A stretch of 64,000 nt of DNA from Algoriphagus hitonicola (GCF_900113375.1 NZ_FOPC01000009.1:157049-221048), one strand, 5' to 3'. Numbered from the stretch's first letter, positions 34,634 to 44,615 are shown. Numbers and translations are program-made. Notes: generated by a model from the letters alone, not told the origin.

Positions 34634-35188
34634 TTATTTCAAACTCGAAACCCCGCCAGAAACCATAAACTTCATCACATCGGTGCTTTTGACCCCTTGG
34701 AGTGGTTTGACTTTGTCCCGAGGAACCAAAAATACATTTCCGGAAACATTGTAACTGTGCGGGAAATACACCGCGATCAGTTCAGGTTCACCGATGATGG
34801 ATAAATCTTCCTGGGTAATAAAACCCAGGCGGGATAAATTTTCAGAAACCTGGACAATGACCGGCGCGCTAAACTTTTTCTTTTCCCCTACAAAAGCCCC
34901 CATCAAATCTTTGATGGAGGTATAGAGTAAATTGACCAAAGGAATCCTCACCAATCCTCGCTCAAACCACTCGAATACCCGCCCGGTAAAGAATAAACTA
35001 GCCAGATAACCAATAAATGTAATCAAACCCAAAACCATCAGGATTCCTATACCCGGAATGGGTACAGGAATCAGGTTGTCCAAGAAGAGAAAAATGGCAT
35101 AGATCACATAAGCCGTCACTGCCAAAGGGGTCAGAAACAGCAAGCCCCGGAGAAAATAAGCTAAAATACGTCGGTAGGTAAATGCCAT
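34634..35188 (-). CDS. DUF502-family membrane protein
   Basis: 184 aa from ATG 35188 (MAFTYRRILAYFLRGLLFLTPLAVTAYV). Two long hydrophobic segments (about 8-30 and 45-68) are followed by a conserved soluble part (RIPLVNLLYTSIKDLMGAFVGEKKKFSAPVIV, GEPELIAVYFPHSYNVSGNVFLVPRDKV). DUF502 proteins occur widely; their role is unknown. The open frame's upstream TTG (35209) is less likely. Confidence 0.88.
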   Translation of the reverse strand: MAFTYRRILAYFLRGLLFLTPLAVTAYVIYAIFLFLDNLIPVPIPGIGILMVLGLITFIGYLASLFFTGRVFEWFERGLVRIPLVNLLYTSIKDLMGAFVGEKKKFSAPVIVQVSENLSRLGFITQEDLSIIGEPELIAVYFPHSYNVSGNVFLVPRDKVKPLQGVKSTDVMKFMVSGGVSSLK

Positions 35189-35248
35189 AATGTGTAAATT
35201 TGGAAACAAAGCATTAGTATTCCCAAAGCTAATCCTAAGATCTGGAAA

Positions 35249-35875
35249 TTAATCCAATAATTTGATTTTCACACTTCGGTAGTAAATCACACTTTCGGGA
35301 TCATGAGCTTGAAGAGCGATCGTGCCACTGCTTAGTTTTTTACTGCCTAAGTTAGGACTCCGCTTGTTGTCCAGTGATTCGTCGTATTCGTTAACGGTTT
35401 CCCCGTTGATTTTCACCGTGATTTTACTTCCTTCGACAATTATGTGCTGGGTGTACCATTCTCCATCCTCCACGAATACATCCCGTACATCTTGAAAAGA
35501 ATACACGCTACCGGTTTTTCGCCAATCGGAATGGGATTGATTGACCTGAATTTCATAACCCACCTCAGGCCAACCATCCTCTTGGTATTCGGTATGAATG
35601 AAAATACCTGAATTGGCCTTGGGCATGGTTTTGACCTCCACCATCAATTCAAAATTTTTAAAATCATGATTTCCCACAGGCCCATTGTAAAAAGCATGAC
35701 CACGCGGACCCTCCACTTTGAGTTGACCATCGACTATTTGAAATGATTCGGGGTTTTCAGAAATTTTCCATCCATCGAGATTTTCTCCGTTGAAAAGTTC
35801 GATCCACTCCCCTTGTTGGGAGAAAACAGGAAGGCTACACATCACTAAGGTTAGAATTGCAAAGAGCTTTTTCAT
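35249..35875 (-). CDS. Exported DUF1080 / 3-keto-disaccharide hydrolase-like protein
   Basis: 208 aa. Signal peptide MKKLFAILTLVMCSLPVFSQ, then one concanavalin-like DUF1080 domain: EWIELFNGENLDGWKISENPESFQIVDGQLKVEG, NFELMVEVKTMPKANSGIFIHTEYQ, GYEIQVNQSH, GTIALQAHDPESVIYYRSVKIKLL. Members of this family act on 3-keto-glycosides in the periplasm; specificity here is unknown. Monocistronic by appearance. Confidence 0.88.
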   Translation of the reverse strand: MKKLFAILTLVMCSLPVFSQQGEWIELFNGENLDGWKISENPESFQIVDGQLKVEGPRGHAFYNGPVGNHDFKNFELMVEVKTMPKANSGIFIHTEYQEDGWPEVGYEIQVNQSHSDWRKTGSVYSFQDVRDVFVEDGEWYTQHIIVEGSKITVKINGETVNEYDESLDNKRSPNLGSKKLSSGTIALQAHDPESVIYYRSVKIKLLD

Positions 35876-35970
35876 AATAGGCTGTATTTTGTTTGAAATT
35901 CAAGTTAAAAACAAATCTTGGGATATGATCGACCATTGAAACAAAAGCCAAATGCCCACTTTTAATACCT

Positions 35971-36006
35971 AAAGAAAAAGCCCCGAAAATCACTCTTCGA
36001 GGCTTT
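35971..36006 (-). terminator. Terminator of the nqr operon
   Basis: Minus strand AAAGCC-CGAA pairs with TTCG-GGCTTT (one mismatch) and is followed by a T-rich run, about 20 nt after the nqrE stop. It ends the operon before any nqrF. Confidence 0.75.
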
Positions 36007-36026
36007 GAAATTTTAGAAGTAAATTC

Positions 36027-36638
36027 TTACAAATCAATTCCCATAAAGGACATAAAGGCAATCCCCATCAATCCAGTCAAAAGCATGGTAATACCTAATC
36101 CTTTCAATCCATTAGGAACATGGGAGTATTTCAACTTTTCGCGGATGGCAGCCAAAGCTACGATCGCCAAAAAGAATCCAGTACCCGATCCAAAACCATA
36201 AACGGCTGATTCGGCAAGCGTATAGTCTCGTTGAGCCATAAATAGGGAACCTCCAAGAATTGCACAGTTTACCGCAATCAAGGGCAAGAAAATACCCAAC
36301 GCGCCATAGAGTGCTGGGGCAAATTTCTCTACCACCATTTCGACCAATTGCACCATCGCAGCGATAATCGCGATAAACATGATGAATCGAAGGAAAGTCA
36401 AGTCAATGCTCGCCAATTCACCACTAACCCAGGTCAAAGCACCTTCTCGTAATACAAATTCATTCAAGAGCCAATTGACAGGAGTAGTTACGGTCAAAAC
36501 GAAAATAACTGCTGCCCCGAGTCCTAATGCTGTACTTACTTTTTTGGATACTGCCAGGAATGAACACATCCCGAGAAAGTAAGCAAATATCATGTTGTCG
36601 ATAAAAATCGACCGAATACCTAAATTGAATAATTCCAT
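36027..36638 (-). CDS. nqrE: Na+-translocating NADH:quinone reductase subunit E
   Basis: 203 aa, six membrane spans. [30 protein letters not shown] at the N-terminus and [17 protein letters not shown] hold the conserved membrane cysteines (one per inverted half) that ligate iron between NqrD and NqrE. Last gene of this nqr cluster, followed by a terminator. Confidence 0.95.
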   Translation of the reverse strand: MELFNLGIRSIFIDNMIFAYFLGMCSFLAVSKKVSTALGLGAAVIFVLTVTTPVNWLLNEFVLREGALTWVSGELASIDLTFLRFIMFIAIIAAMVQLVEMVVEKFAPALYGALGIFLPLIAVNCAILGGSLFMAQRDYTLAESAVYGFGSGTGFFLAIVALAAIREKLKYSHVPNGLKGLGITMLLTGLMGIAFMSFMGIDL

Positions 36639-36651
36639 TTTCTTTTTCGTT

Positions 36652-37335
36652 TTAGTGTTCTACGTAACCAGTCTTGGTCCGCTGTACCCAAATGATCAGT
36701 CCTAGGATGATAAATGCCCCAACAGGAGATACCATCAATCCATTAGTGGCCAATTGGAAATCCGGCCCGAATATTCCAGAAACATAATCGAATACCGGGA
36801 TTCCAAAAACTGATCCCGATCCCCATAGTTCTCTAAAGAAGGCAACTGTCAAAATAATCCAAGAATAACCTAGGGCAGAACCAAATCCATCCAACATTGA
36901 GTCATACGGCTTATTTCCCAAAGCAAAAGCTTCCAATCTACCCATTACGATACAGTTGGTAATAATCAAACCGATGAAGACCGAAAGCTCCTTATACATG
37001 TCATAGGCAAAAGCCTTGAGTATTTCTGAAACTACCGTTACAAGGGTAGCGACTACTGCTAGCTGAACAATGATCCTCACCCGGCTAGGAATGGTATTTC
37101 GCATCAATGAAATCACAAAATTAGACATCACTACTACGAAAATCACCGAAATAGCCATTACCAAGGTAGGCTTCATTTGGGTGGTCACCGCCAAGGCAGA
37201 ACAAATACCCAATACCTGAATGGTAATTGGATTTTCATCCACCAAGGGATCCGTTACTAATTTTTTTCTACGTTTAGAAAAAAGAGGCTCGGCTGGCTTT
37301 TTCTCAATTTCTTTTTCTACTGTTTCAGCACTCAT
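36652..37335 (-). CDS. nqrD: Na+-translocating NADH:quinone reductase subunit D
   Basis: 227 aa. The first 24 or so residues are a charged cytoplasmic extension; six spans follow. [25 protein letters not shown] and [15 protein letters not shown] carry the paired conserved cysteines matching those in NqrE. 13 nt before nqrE, 31 nt after nqrC. Confidence 0.95.
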   Translation of the reverse strand: MSAETVEKEIEKKPAEPLFSKRRKKLVTDPLVDENPITIQVLGICSALAVTTQMKPTLVMAISVIFVVVMSNFVISLMRNTIPSRVRIIVQLAVVATLVTVVSEILKAFAYDMYKELSVFIGLIITNCIVMGRLEAFALGNKPYDSMLDGFGSALGYSWIILTVAFFRELWGSGSVFGIPVFDYVSGIFGPDFQLATNGLMVSPVGAFIILGLIIWVQRTKTGYVEH

Positions 37336-37366
37336 AGTGTTGTTTGTTCAGTGAATGGTGTAATGA

Positions 37367-38134
37367 TTAATTAGCTGTTGCTACAGCCTTACTTGATTTT
37401 TTTGACTCGATGTATGCTTGATAATGTCCCAAATAATTTTCGAGCATGGCATTTACACCGTTTGCAGTGATCGTTGCGCCAGACAACCCATCTACCTTAT
37501 GAGGATCTGAAGAATAATCTTTTCCTTCACCTTTTTGCATTTTGATTGCCACTAGCTCACCTGATTCGTTGTAAATTTCTTTTCCAACAAACCGCTCCTG
37601 AACTCCTCCTTCGGTGATTCTAGCCCCAAGTCCAGGAGTTTCTCCGGCATGAGCAAGAGTTATACCTCCGACAGTATTCATGTCAGTATCCAATGCCATA
37701 TAGCCCCAAATCGCATCCCAAAGTCCGGCTCCATAGAGTGGAAATACGTAAGACTCCACTGCATCCGAATTTCCTTCTTCATGAAAAATAAATACAGGAT
37801 AAAGTCGCTCTTCTGCGGGTCTTTTGTAATTCTTTCCGATATCTACAGATTCGGCAGTCACAGAAGCGCCATCTTGCTCCGTCACTTCCTCTCCGTTGAT
37901 ATCTACCACGATAGATGAAATCCGTGAGCTATAATACTCATTGACCTCTTCAGGGGTCATGGCATCAATCTCATCCGCGGAAATAACCGCTCCAAGAATC
38001 TGCTTTTTCTTATCCAAGGCTTCGGCTTCCCGCTGCATTGGACCCAGTACTTGGGATGTACCCGAAAGTAACAAACCCAAGACGACGGTCAAAATGACCG
38101 AAAATACGATGATATATCCGTTAGACTGTTGCAC
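37367..38134 (-). CDS. nqrC: Na+-translocating NADH:quinone reductase subunit C
   Basis: 255 aa. One N-terminal membrane span (YIIVFSVILTVVLGLLLSG) and a periplasmic domain. The covalent FMN attachment site is the Thr in VDGLSGATITANGV near residue 225, matching the family's SGAT motif. Overlaps nqrB by 14 nt. Confidence 0.95.
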   Translation of the reverse strand: MQQSNGYIIVFSVILTVVLGLLLSGTSQVLGPMQREAEALDKKKQILGAVISADEIDAMTPEEVNEYYSSRISSIVVDINGEEVTEQDGASVTAESVDIGKNYKRPAEERLYPVFIFHEEGNSDAVESYVFPLYGAGLWDAIWGYMALDTDMNTVGGITLAHAGETPGLGARITEGGVQERFVGKEIYNESGELVAIKMQKGEGKDYSSDPHKVDGLSGATITANGVNAMLENYLGHYQAYIESKKSSKAVATAN

Positions 38135-39335
38135 GTTGTAACCTCCTTGTTTTGTTAGCTTTTACTACATAATAATCAATCAGGGGAGCAAAGACGTTCA
38201 TAAATAGAACGGCTAGCATAATTCCCTCCGGATAGGCTGGATTGGTCACTCGGATAATCACGGTCAGCATACCGATCATTAATCCATAAATCCATTTTCC
38301 GGTTTCCGTCTGCGAAGCAGAAACTGGGTCAGTAGCCATAAAGACAATCCCAAATGCCAAACCTCCCATCACCCAGTGATACTGAGGCGGCATGGCCATG
38401 TACTCATTCACCGCCAGAAGGTTCATTACCAAACCCATAGCATAAGCTCCGGCAAAACCAGAAACAATTATTTTCCAACTTGCTACACCTGTCGCTATCA
38501 GAATCACCGCTCCAATTAACGCCATTAGGGTTGAAGTTTCTCCGATAGAACCTGGAATCCAACCCATAAACATATTGGAGAAACTAAATAAATCTGATCC
38601 TATTGCAGTATTGTGACTAGCGAGGGCTTCCGTGACCGGAACGCCATCTACACCTGCATTATAAGCCACCGCTAGTGCGGTAGCCCCGGAGAAACCGTCC
38701 ACTGCGGTTTTTTCTCCTAAATAGGTCCATACCAAGTCTCCTGAAATCTGCGCCGGATAGGCAAAATACAAGAATGCCCGAGCGGTCATGGCTACGTTGA
38801 GGATATTCATCCCAGTACCACCAAAAACCTCCTTGGCGATTACGACCGCAAAAACGGTAGCCAGGGCTACTTGCCAAAGTGGTGTAGTGGCTGGAACCAC
38901 CAAAGGAATCAACATCCCTGTCACCAAGAATCCTTCATTGATCGGGTGCTTACGAATCACTGCAAAGGCAGCTTCGACTAATCCCCCTGCTGCATAGGAT
39001 ACGATAATAATCGGTAAAACCAACTGCAAACCGATCAGAAGCTTGTCTCCGAAATTATCCCAAAGACCGGCCGCCTCCCCTACAGCGAGGAAATGCTGAT
39101 GTCCGGTGTTATAAATTCCGAAAAGCAAAGCTGGAATCATCGCCACCACTACGGTGATCATCATTCGCTTTAGGTCGATCGCGTCTTTTACCTGAGCTCC
39201 TTTGATTCCGGTAGTATGCTTGGGTGAAAACAAAAATGTTTCCCCAGCCTCAAATGCGTAATATAAACTTTCAAGCTTTCCTCCTTTTTCAAAAAGCGGT
39301 CGCTGCTTGTCCATTAAATCTCTTAGAAACTTCAT
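38121..39335 (-). CDS. nqrB: Na+-translocating NADH:quinone reductase subunit B
   Basis: 404 aa from ATG 39335 (MKFLRDLMDKQRPLFEKGGKLE). Main membrane subunit with about ten spans; the FMN-bearing Thr is in DGFSGATALA near residue 225. LINE-like helices such as FGGTGMNILNVAMTARAFLYFAYPAQISGD are well conserved. The open frame's 28 extra N-terminal residues overlap nqrA and are rejected. Confidence 0.95.
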   Translation of the reverse strand: MKFLRDLMDKQRPLFEKGGKLESLYYAFEAGETFLFSPKHTTGIKGAQVKDAIDLKRMMITVVVAMIPALLFGIYNTGHQHFLAVGEAAGLWDNFGDKLLIGLQLVLPIIIVSYAAGGLVEAAFAVIRKHPINEGFLVTGMLIPLVVPATTPLWQVALATVFAVVIAKEVFGGTGMNILNVAMTARAFLYFAYPAQISGDLVWTYLGEKTAVDGFSGATALAVAYNAGVDGVPVTEALASHNTAIGSDLFSFSNMFMGWIPGSIGETSTLMALIGAVILIATGVASWKIIVSGFAGAYAMGLVMNLLAVNEYMAMPPQYHWVMGGLAFGIVFMATDPVSASQTETGKWIYGLMIGMLTVIIRVTNPAYPEGIMLAVLFMNVFAPLIDYYVVKANKTRRLQRATV

Positions 39336-39340
39336 ATGGA

Positions 39341-40696
39341 TTAACTGTATTGGATTAATTCTATACCTTTTCTTACCAACTCCTGCACGGGATGCTTGGA
39401 CACATCGACAAATTCGCAAAGTGCCAAATCTTCCTCTACAATCTCATAAATACCCAACTCTTCCATTTCGTCAAAGTCTTCGGCCATAATAGCTTTCAAC
39501 AAATAAACCGGTAGGATATCCATCGGAGTCACTGATTCGAAAACTCCTGTCTGTACAAAAGCTCTTTCTTCCCCTCTCGCATTGGAATCCAAAACAAACT
39601 CTTTATTGGGTTTCAAAAATGAGAGGAGTCCAAGTGCTCTGTGATAGCTTAGTTTTTCGGTTGTGGGCTTTGCCCAGCCTAGAAACTCATAGTAATCTCC
39701 CTCAGGAATCACGGTAATCTGATTGTGGTAAAAGCCCAAATAACCTTCCATCGCGATTTTTTCTCCTGTCAGGACATTTCCGGAAATTACCCGCACATGA
39801 CCACTGTTTAGATTCCCTTTGACAAAAGTCGAAACCGAAGCTCCTGCAGTAGTTCTCACATAAGCAGTTTTGGTTAATTCCGATCCTGTCAAAGCAATCA
39901 CCTTGCTTGCATCATAAATCCCCTCGATCATCAGCTTACCGATCTGAACTACACCATACGGACTAATGGTCCAAGCGATTTCCCCTTTATTGATCGGATC
40001 CAAATGGTGGATTTGTACGCCCACGTTTCCTGCTGGATGAGGACCACTAAATTGATTGATTTGAACGCCTTTGGCGCCTGAGAAAATGGCTGGAACTGAT
40101 TTAGAACCGTCCACATTCAAATGAACTTTTCCGGAGGTCAATTTGGCCAAAGCATCGAGACCTGCTTGAAAATACTGCTCCTCACCTTGCAACGCAAAGC
40201 CCAAATCAGGCGCTAACGGATGGGTATCAAAAGCAGAAATGAAAATAGCCTTTGGGGTATCTTCCGGATTGGCAACTACACCAAAGGGACGCTGGATCAA
40301 ATTAGGCCAAACACCACTTTCTGCAAGTCTATTAACCAATTGGGGACGATCGATTGACTGAAGGTCTATTTTCCCAAGGTTTTCCCGGATGATCTCTTTA
40401 TCAGCCAAAATTTTGATTTCAAGCAATTTTCGCTTTTCACCTCGTTTGACTTCGATGATTTCGCCGGAAACCGGAGCAACATATTTGACCTGATCCATGG
40501 CTTTATCAAACAGGATCGGGGTACCGGCCTTTACGGTATCTCCCTCTTGAACAAGGACTTTGGGCCGCTGAAGGCCGATAAAATCCGTAGGCTTAATGGC
40601 GAAAGTTTGAGCGGGGGCAAAATCAGCAAGCTCTTGCTTGGCTTTTCCTGCCAGGTTGATGTCAAAACCTTTCTTAAGCTTCACTATTTTAGACAT
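39341..40696 (-). CDS. nqrA: Na+-translocating NADH:quinone reductase subunit A
   Basis: 451 aa from ATG 40696 (MSKIVKLKKGFDINLAGKA). Peripheral cytoplasmic subunit associated with quinone binding; no cofactor motif. The sequence QRPKVLVQEGDTVKAGTPILFDK...VKYVAPVSGEIIEVKRGEKR is the biotinyl/Rnf-like fold typical of NqrA. First gene of the cluster nqrABCDE. Confidence 0.95.
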   Translation of the reverse strand: MSKIVKLKKGFDINLAGKAKQELADFAPAQTFAIKPTDFIGLQRPKVLVQEGDTVKAGTPILFDKAMDQVKYVAPVSGEIIEVKRGEKRKLLEIKILADKEIIRENLGKIDLQSIDRPQLVNRLAESGVWPNLIQRPFGVVANPEDTPKAIFISAFDTHPLAPDLGFALQGEEQYFQAGLDALAKLTSGKVHLNVDGSKSVPAIFSGAKGVQINQFSGPHPAGNVGVQIHHLDPINKGEIAWTISPYGVVQIGKLMIEGIYDASKVIALTGSELTKTAYVRTTAGASVSTFVKGNLNSGHVRVISGNVLTGEKIAMEGYLGFYHNQITVIPEGDYYEFLGWAKPTTEKLSYHRALGLLSFLKPNKEFVLDSNARGEERAFVQTGVFESVTPMDILPVYLLKAIMAEDFDEMEELGIYEIVEEDLALCEFVDVSKHPVQELVRKGIELIQYS

Positions 40697-40732
40697 ATCT
40701 GTTTTTGAACTATGAGCTTTTGAAAAACGCCT

Positions 40733-40740
40733 CAAATCTA
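40733..40740 (-). promoter_or_regulatory. -7 promoter element for the nqr operon
   Basis: TAGATTTG on the minus strand fits TAnnTTTG, 37 nt upstream of nqrA. The nearest TTG lies 25 bases upstream, too far for a standard -33. Confidence 0.45.
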
Positions 40741-40834
40741 ATAAATAACCTTATTATTTTGTGGCCAAAAGGACTTTTATCTTTGAACTTTCTCGGGAGT
40801 GGCCTTTCATTTTTCCAAATGGTGATTTTTGGAT

Positions 40835-41731
40835 TTAAGCCGGAAGCGCATTTTCCTCCAGTGATTCCACATGGCTTTTAACCTGCTCCATGAGCCACAT
40901 CGGAGTAGAGGTGGCACCACAAATCCCCACCTTATCTGTAGGATGAAACCACTCAGAGTCTAGCTCTGTTTCGTTTTCGATGAAATAACTTCGCGGATTT
41001 TGGCTTAGACACACTTGATAGAGCGCTTTTCCGTTACTGCTTTTCTTGCCGGACACAAACAACACCACATCATTTTCTTCAGCAAATCGCTGAAGCTGAG
41101 GCTCGCGATTGGATACTTGGCGACAAATCGAATCATTGGCATTAAAATCCACCGAAGTCAATTGACCTTTTGCCGCCTTGATCCGTTCCTCGATTTTTTG
41201 AGAAATCTCATAAAAGCCTTTGGTGCTTTTGGTGGTCTGACTAAATAAAGTGACTGGGCGATTAAAGTCGATTTTATCCAAATCAGATTCTTCCATGACC
41301 ACGATGGCTTTTTCCAGCGTTTGTCCAGTCAGCCCGATCACTTCTGCGTGGCCTTTTTTGCCATAGATGACAATCTGTCCCTGCTCCCGTTCCATCTTAT
41401 CAAAAGCTGTCTTGACCCGATGCTGTAATTTTAAGACGACGGGACAAGAGGCATCGATGAGTTCGATATTATTTTCAATGGCAGTCTTATACGTTTCCGG
41501 CGGCTCACCATGCGCGCGAATCAAAACTTTGCAGTCGTTTAAATCGGCAAGCTTTTCACGATCAATGACGACGAGGCCTTTTTCGGCCAATCGCTTGACC
41601 TCCATATCATTGTGTACAATATCGCCAAGACAGTATAATTTTTCGGACTGCTCCATCTCATCTTCTGCCATTTTGATAGCAAATTCGACCCCGAAACAAT
41701 ACCCGGAATTTTTATCGATGGTTACCTGCAT
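40835..41731 (-). CDS. ispH: 4-hydroxy-3-methylbut-2-enyl diphosphate reductase
   Basis: 298 aa from ATG 41731 (MQVTIDKNSGYCFGVEFAI). Last step of the MEP pathway, giving IPP and DMAPP. The three 4Fe-4S cysteines are in SGYCFGV, DASCPVVLKL and NDSICRQVSNRE; GICGATSTPMWLMEQV closes the active site. Its start overlaps the end of cmk by 20 nt, so the two are cotranscribed. Confidence 0.95.
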   Translation of the reverse strand: MQVTIDKNSGYCFGVEFAIKMAEDEMEQSEKLYCLGDIVHNDMEVKRLAEKGLVVIDREKLADLNDCKVLIRAHGEPPETYKTAIENNIELIDASCPVVLKLQHRVKTAFDKMEREQGQIVIYGKKGHAEVIGLTGQTLEKAIVVMEESDLDKIDFNRPVTLFSQTTKSTKGFYEISQKIEERIKAAKGQLTSVDFNANDSICRQVSNREPQLQRFAEENDVVLFVSGKKSSNGKALYQVCLSQNPRSYFIENETELDSEWFHPTDKVGICGATSTPMWLMEQVKSHVESLEENALPA

Positions 41732-42419
41732 AATCTTTTTGTGTTTCAATTTTCTGCTGTGCCAGGTGCACGATCTGTGCCACTTGCGCTTCAAAACTTA
41801 AATGACTCGTGTCAATCTCCACGGCATCTTCCATTTTTATCAATGGACTTTCTGCTCTGGAGGAATCGATTCGATCCCGCTCAGCCAGATTTTTCTGAAT
41901 TTGATCCAAGTCAACCAAATCTCCTTTTTCCAAAAGCTCCTGCTGTCGTCGGTAAGCCCGAGTTTCCAAATCTGCAGTCATAAACACCTTTAATTCAGCC
42001 TCCGGAAAAACAACGGATCCGATATCTCTCCCGTCCATCACTACACCCTTTTTCTTTCCCAAACGCTGCTGCTGTGCTACGAGTTCGGCACGGATTTCCT
42101 TCACCTTTGCGAGCTCGCTTACTTTCTCAGATACGCGCATACTTCGAATTTCGTTCTCTACATTGAGCCCGTTGAGATACGTTTCTTGTTTTTGGGTATC
42201 TGGATTGGGATGAAAAGTAATTTCCAGGTTTTTCAGCCCTTTTGTTACGTCACGAGGATTGGCAGGATTTAGATAATTTTCTAAAAAATACAGGGTTGCT
42301 GCTCGATACATGGCACCCGAATCAATGTAAGTGTAGCCCAAATCTTTTGCTACGGCTTTGGCTGTGGAGCTTTTTCCACAACCCGAGTACCCATCAATGG
42401 CAATTACTATTTTCCCCAT
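41712..42419 (-). CDS. cmk: Cytidylate kinase
   Basis: 235 aa. ATP-dependent phosphorylation of CMP/dCMP. P-loop IAIDGYSGCGKSSTAKAVAKDLGYTYIDSGAMYRA at the N-terminus; KKGVVMDGRDIGSVVFPEAELKVFMTADLETRAYRRQ is the conserved CMP-binding part. Upstream partner of ispH. Confidence 0.95.
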   Translation of the reverse strand: MGKIVIAIDGYSGCGKSSTAKAVAKDLGYTYIDSGAMYRAATLYFLENYLNPANPRDVTKGLKNLEITFHPNPDTQKQETYLNGLNVENEIRSMRVSEKVSELAKVKEIRAELVAQQQRLGKKKGVVMDGRDIGSVVFPEAELKVFMTADLETRAYRRQQELLEKGDLVDLDQIQKNLAERDRIDSSRAESPLIKMEDAVEIDTSHLSFEAQVAQIVHLAQQKIETQKDYAGNHR

Positions 42420-42538
42420 TTAAAAAAGGATCCTGTTCGGCTTTTTAATTCAGTCGCAAATATAGTAGTTTTAATCCAAACGAATTTTGGAGGGAAGGAT
42501 TTCCCCGTTTTTATTTTCCTGATTTAAATCTCATTTTC

Positions 42539-44167
42539 ATGATTAGTATAGCGCAATTTGTAGACATCCCACAGCGAAGAATTTACCCGGTGGAACTTAA
42601 AATCGATCATGGGAAAATTGCTACCATTCAGCCGACTTTTGCTAGAGGAGATCTTCCCTTTTTGCTACCCGGATTTATCGATGCGCATGTCCATGTGGAG
42701 TCCTCGATGCTGATTCCTTCTGAGTTTGCCCGGTTGGCGGTAGTTCACGGTACGGTGGCTACCATCTCCGATCCTCACGAAATCGCCAATGTCTGCGGAG
42801 TCGAAGGAGTCAATTACATGATCGAAAATGGAAATAAAGTTCCTTTTCATTTCTTTTTTGGTGCGCCATCCTGTGTCCCAGCAACGCCTTTTGAAACTAC
42901 CGGAGCAGAAGTTAATGTCAATGACATCGAGGAGCTGATAAGTCGCCCGGAAATTCTTTACCTCGCCGAGATGATGAACTGGCCTGGCGCGGTCAACCGG
43001 GATCCGGTGGTCATGGAAAAAATCAGAATCGCCCAGAAGTACGGCAAACCCATTGACGGGCATGCTCCGGGATTGATGGGTGAATTGGCAGAAAAATATG
43101 TCAAAGCGGGCCCGAGCACCGACCATGAATGCTTCACTTATGAGGAAGCGTTAGGCAAAATCAAACTCGGGATGAAAATCGCCATTCGGGAAGGTTCGGC
43201 GGCCAAAAACTTTGAAGCACTGATCGATCTGATCGATGACTATCCTGAGATGATTATGTTTTGCTCTGATGACAAGCATCCGGACAATCTGGCGATCAGT
43301 CATATCAACGAACTCGCAGCGCGGGCAGTGGCCAAAGGAAAAGATCTTTTTGATGTACTCCAAGCCGCATGTCTAAACCCGATTTCCCATTATTCGCTGC
43401 CAGTAGGTCAGCTTCGAGAAGGAGATGCTGCAGATTTTATTTTGGTCAATGACCTCGAGAAGTTTGAAGTCCTTGAAACCTATATCGGTGGAGAAAAAGT
43501 AGCAGAAAACGGAAAAACACTCATTCAGTCAGTTAAAAATAAAGTCATCAACAATTTTAACACGTCAGCCAAAAAACTGGAAGATTTTCAGCTTGCGGCA
43601 AAAGGGTCGAAGGTGAGAATAATCGAAGCCCTCGACGGGCAATTAATCACTCCTGAGATCGAAGGAGAAATTTTAATACGAAACGGCTTCGCCGAATCCA
43701 ACCCCGAAAAAGACATCTTGAAAATCACTGTGGTCAACCGGTATGAAGATGCTCCTCCTGCGGTAGCATTTATCAAAAACTTCGGATTAAAAACCGGAGC
43801 CATCGCCTCCTCAGTCGGGCATGATTCCCACAATATCATTGCGGTCGGTGTGGATGATGTATCCATCTGCCGGGCTGTGAATCTCCTGATCGAGGCAAAA
43901 GGCGGCGTATCGGCAGTTTCGGGAGTAAAAGAGGAAGTCTTGCCTCTTCCTGTCGGCGGCATTATGTCTCCCGAAGACGGCTATCAGGTAGCTTCCGCCT
44001 ATACCGGGATCGACCGAATAGCCAAGGAAATGGGCTCCACCCTGAATTCTCCCTTTATGACCCTGAGCTTTATGGCCTTGCTGGTAATTCCGGATTTGAA
44101 ACTGAGTGATAAGGGCTTGTTTGATGGTAAGAAATTTGCTTTTTGTGATTTGTTTTTTGATTTGTAA
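42539..44167 (+). CDS. ade: Adenine deaminase
   Basis: 542 aa. Amidohydrolase that converts adenine to hypoxanthine. Metal-binding HVHVESSML follows GFIDA near residue 50; GTVATISDPHEIANVCG, DGHAPGLMG and CSDDKHPDNLA carry further ligands and the catalytic Asp; the C-terminal Ade domain has VGHDSHNIIAVG. Together with hpt (56510) it can return adenine to the purine pool. Confidence 0.95.
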   Translation: MISIAQFVDIPQRRIYPVELKIDHGKIATIQPTFARGDLPFLLPGFIDAHVHVESSMLIPSEFARLAVVHGTVATISDPHEIANVCGVEGVNYMIENGNKVPFHFFFGAPSCVPATPFETTGAEVNVNDIEELISRPEILYLAEMMNWPGAVNRDPVVMEKIRIAQKYGKPIDGHAPGLMGELAEKYVKAGPSTDHECFTYEEALGKIKLGMKIAIREGSAAKNFEALIDLIDDYPEMIMFCSDDKHPDNLAISHINELAARAVAKGKDLFDVLQAACLNPISHYSLPVGQLREGDAADFILVNDLEKFEVLETYIGGEKVAENGKTLIQSVKNKVINNFNTSAKKLEDFQLAAKGSKVRIIEALDGQLITPEIEGEILIRNGFAESNPEKDILKITVVNRYEDAPPAVAFIKNFGLKTGAIASSVGHDSHNIIAVGVDDVSICRAVNLLIEAKGGVSAVSGVKEEVLPLPVGGIMSPEDGYQVASAYTGIDRIAKEMGSTLNSPFMTLSFMALLVIPDLKLSDKGLFDGKKFAFCDLFFDL

Positions 44168-44201
44168 TTAAAGTTTTAAAATATTTTACCCAATTAGTTT
44201 G

Positions 44202-44214
44202 TTTTTTTTTTTTT
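44202..44214. repeat. Homopolymer tract T13
   Basis: Thirteen T in a row, about 105 bases upstream of the locus B peptide start. The tract runs into TTTG, which sits 21 bases before TCTTTTTG (44237-44244), a one-mismatch -7 element. Confidence 0.8.
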
Positions 44215-44318
44215 GCACCTCCTATATTAGTCGAAATCTTTTTGGCCGAAAGATTAAATCGGGAAATTCTAGGCATTCCCAAGATAAAATCAATTTTCAA
44301 ACGTAAATTTTAAAAATC

Positions 44319-44513
44319 ATGAAAAAGTTAAAATTATTTGTTCTAGGACTAGGGCTGACTGGTGCAGCAATCTTTGGAACTTCATTCTTAGCAACAAGTG
44401 AAGCAGAAGCACAAGGGGAAATTGCTAAATGCGAATGGGACGGTGAAACATGCACAAAGCCCAAAGACAAGGCTCCTTGCGGTTGTGAGGATGACGGCTC
44501 AATTGGTGTATAA
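44319..44513 (+). CDS. Small secreted cysteine-containing peptide (locus B, NVEALA-like)
   Basis: 64 aa. Signal peptide MKKLKLFVLGLGLTGAAIFG... with probable cleavage at EAEA|Q (residue 31). The mature peptide is about 33 residues with Cys38, Cys45, Cys54 and Cys56 and an acidic end CEDDGSIGV. The end echoes the EEEETIG end of the locus A peptide. Followed on the same strand by two lipoproteins. The role is unknown; a signalling, structural or modified-peptide function are all open. Confidence 0.72.
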   Translation: MKKLKLFVLGLGLTGAAIFGTSFLATSEAEAQGEIAKCEWDGETCTKPKDKAPCGCEDDGSIGV

Positions 44514-44615
44514 TTAATTATTTCTAACAATAACTGTTTCATTCACTTCAATTAAAGGATTCAGTTTAAGTCCATGTTTAATTTTAGAGAATGGAACAGT
44601 TTTTAAGTCTTAAAA

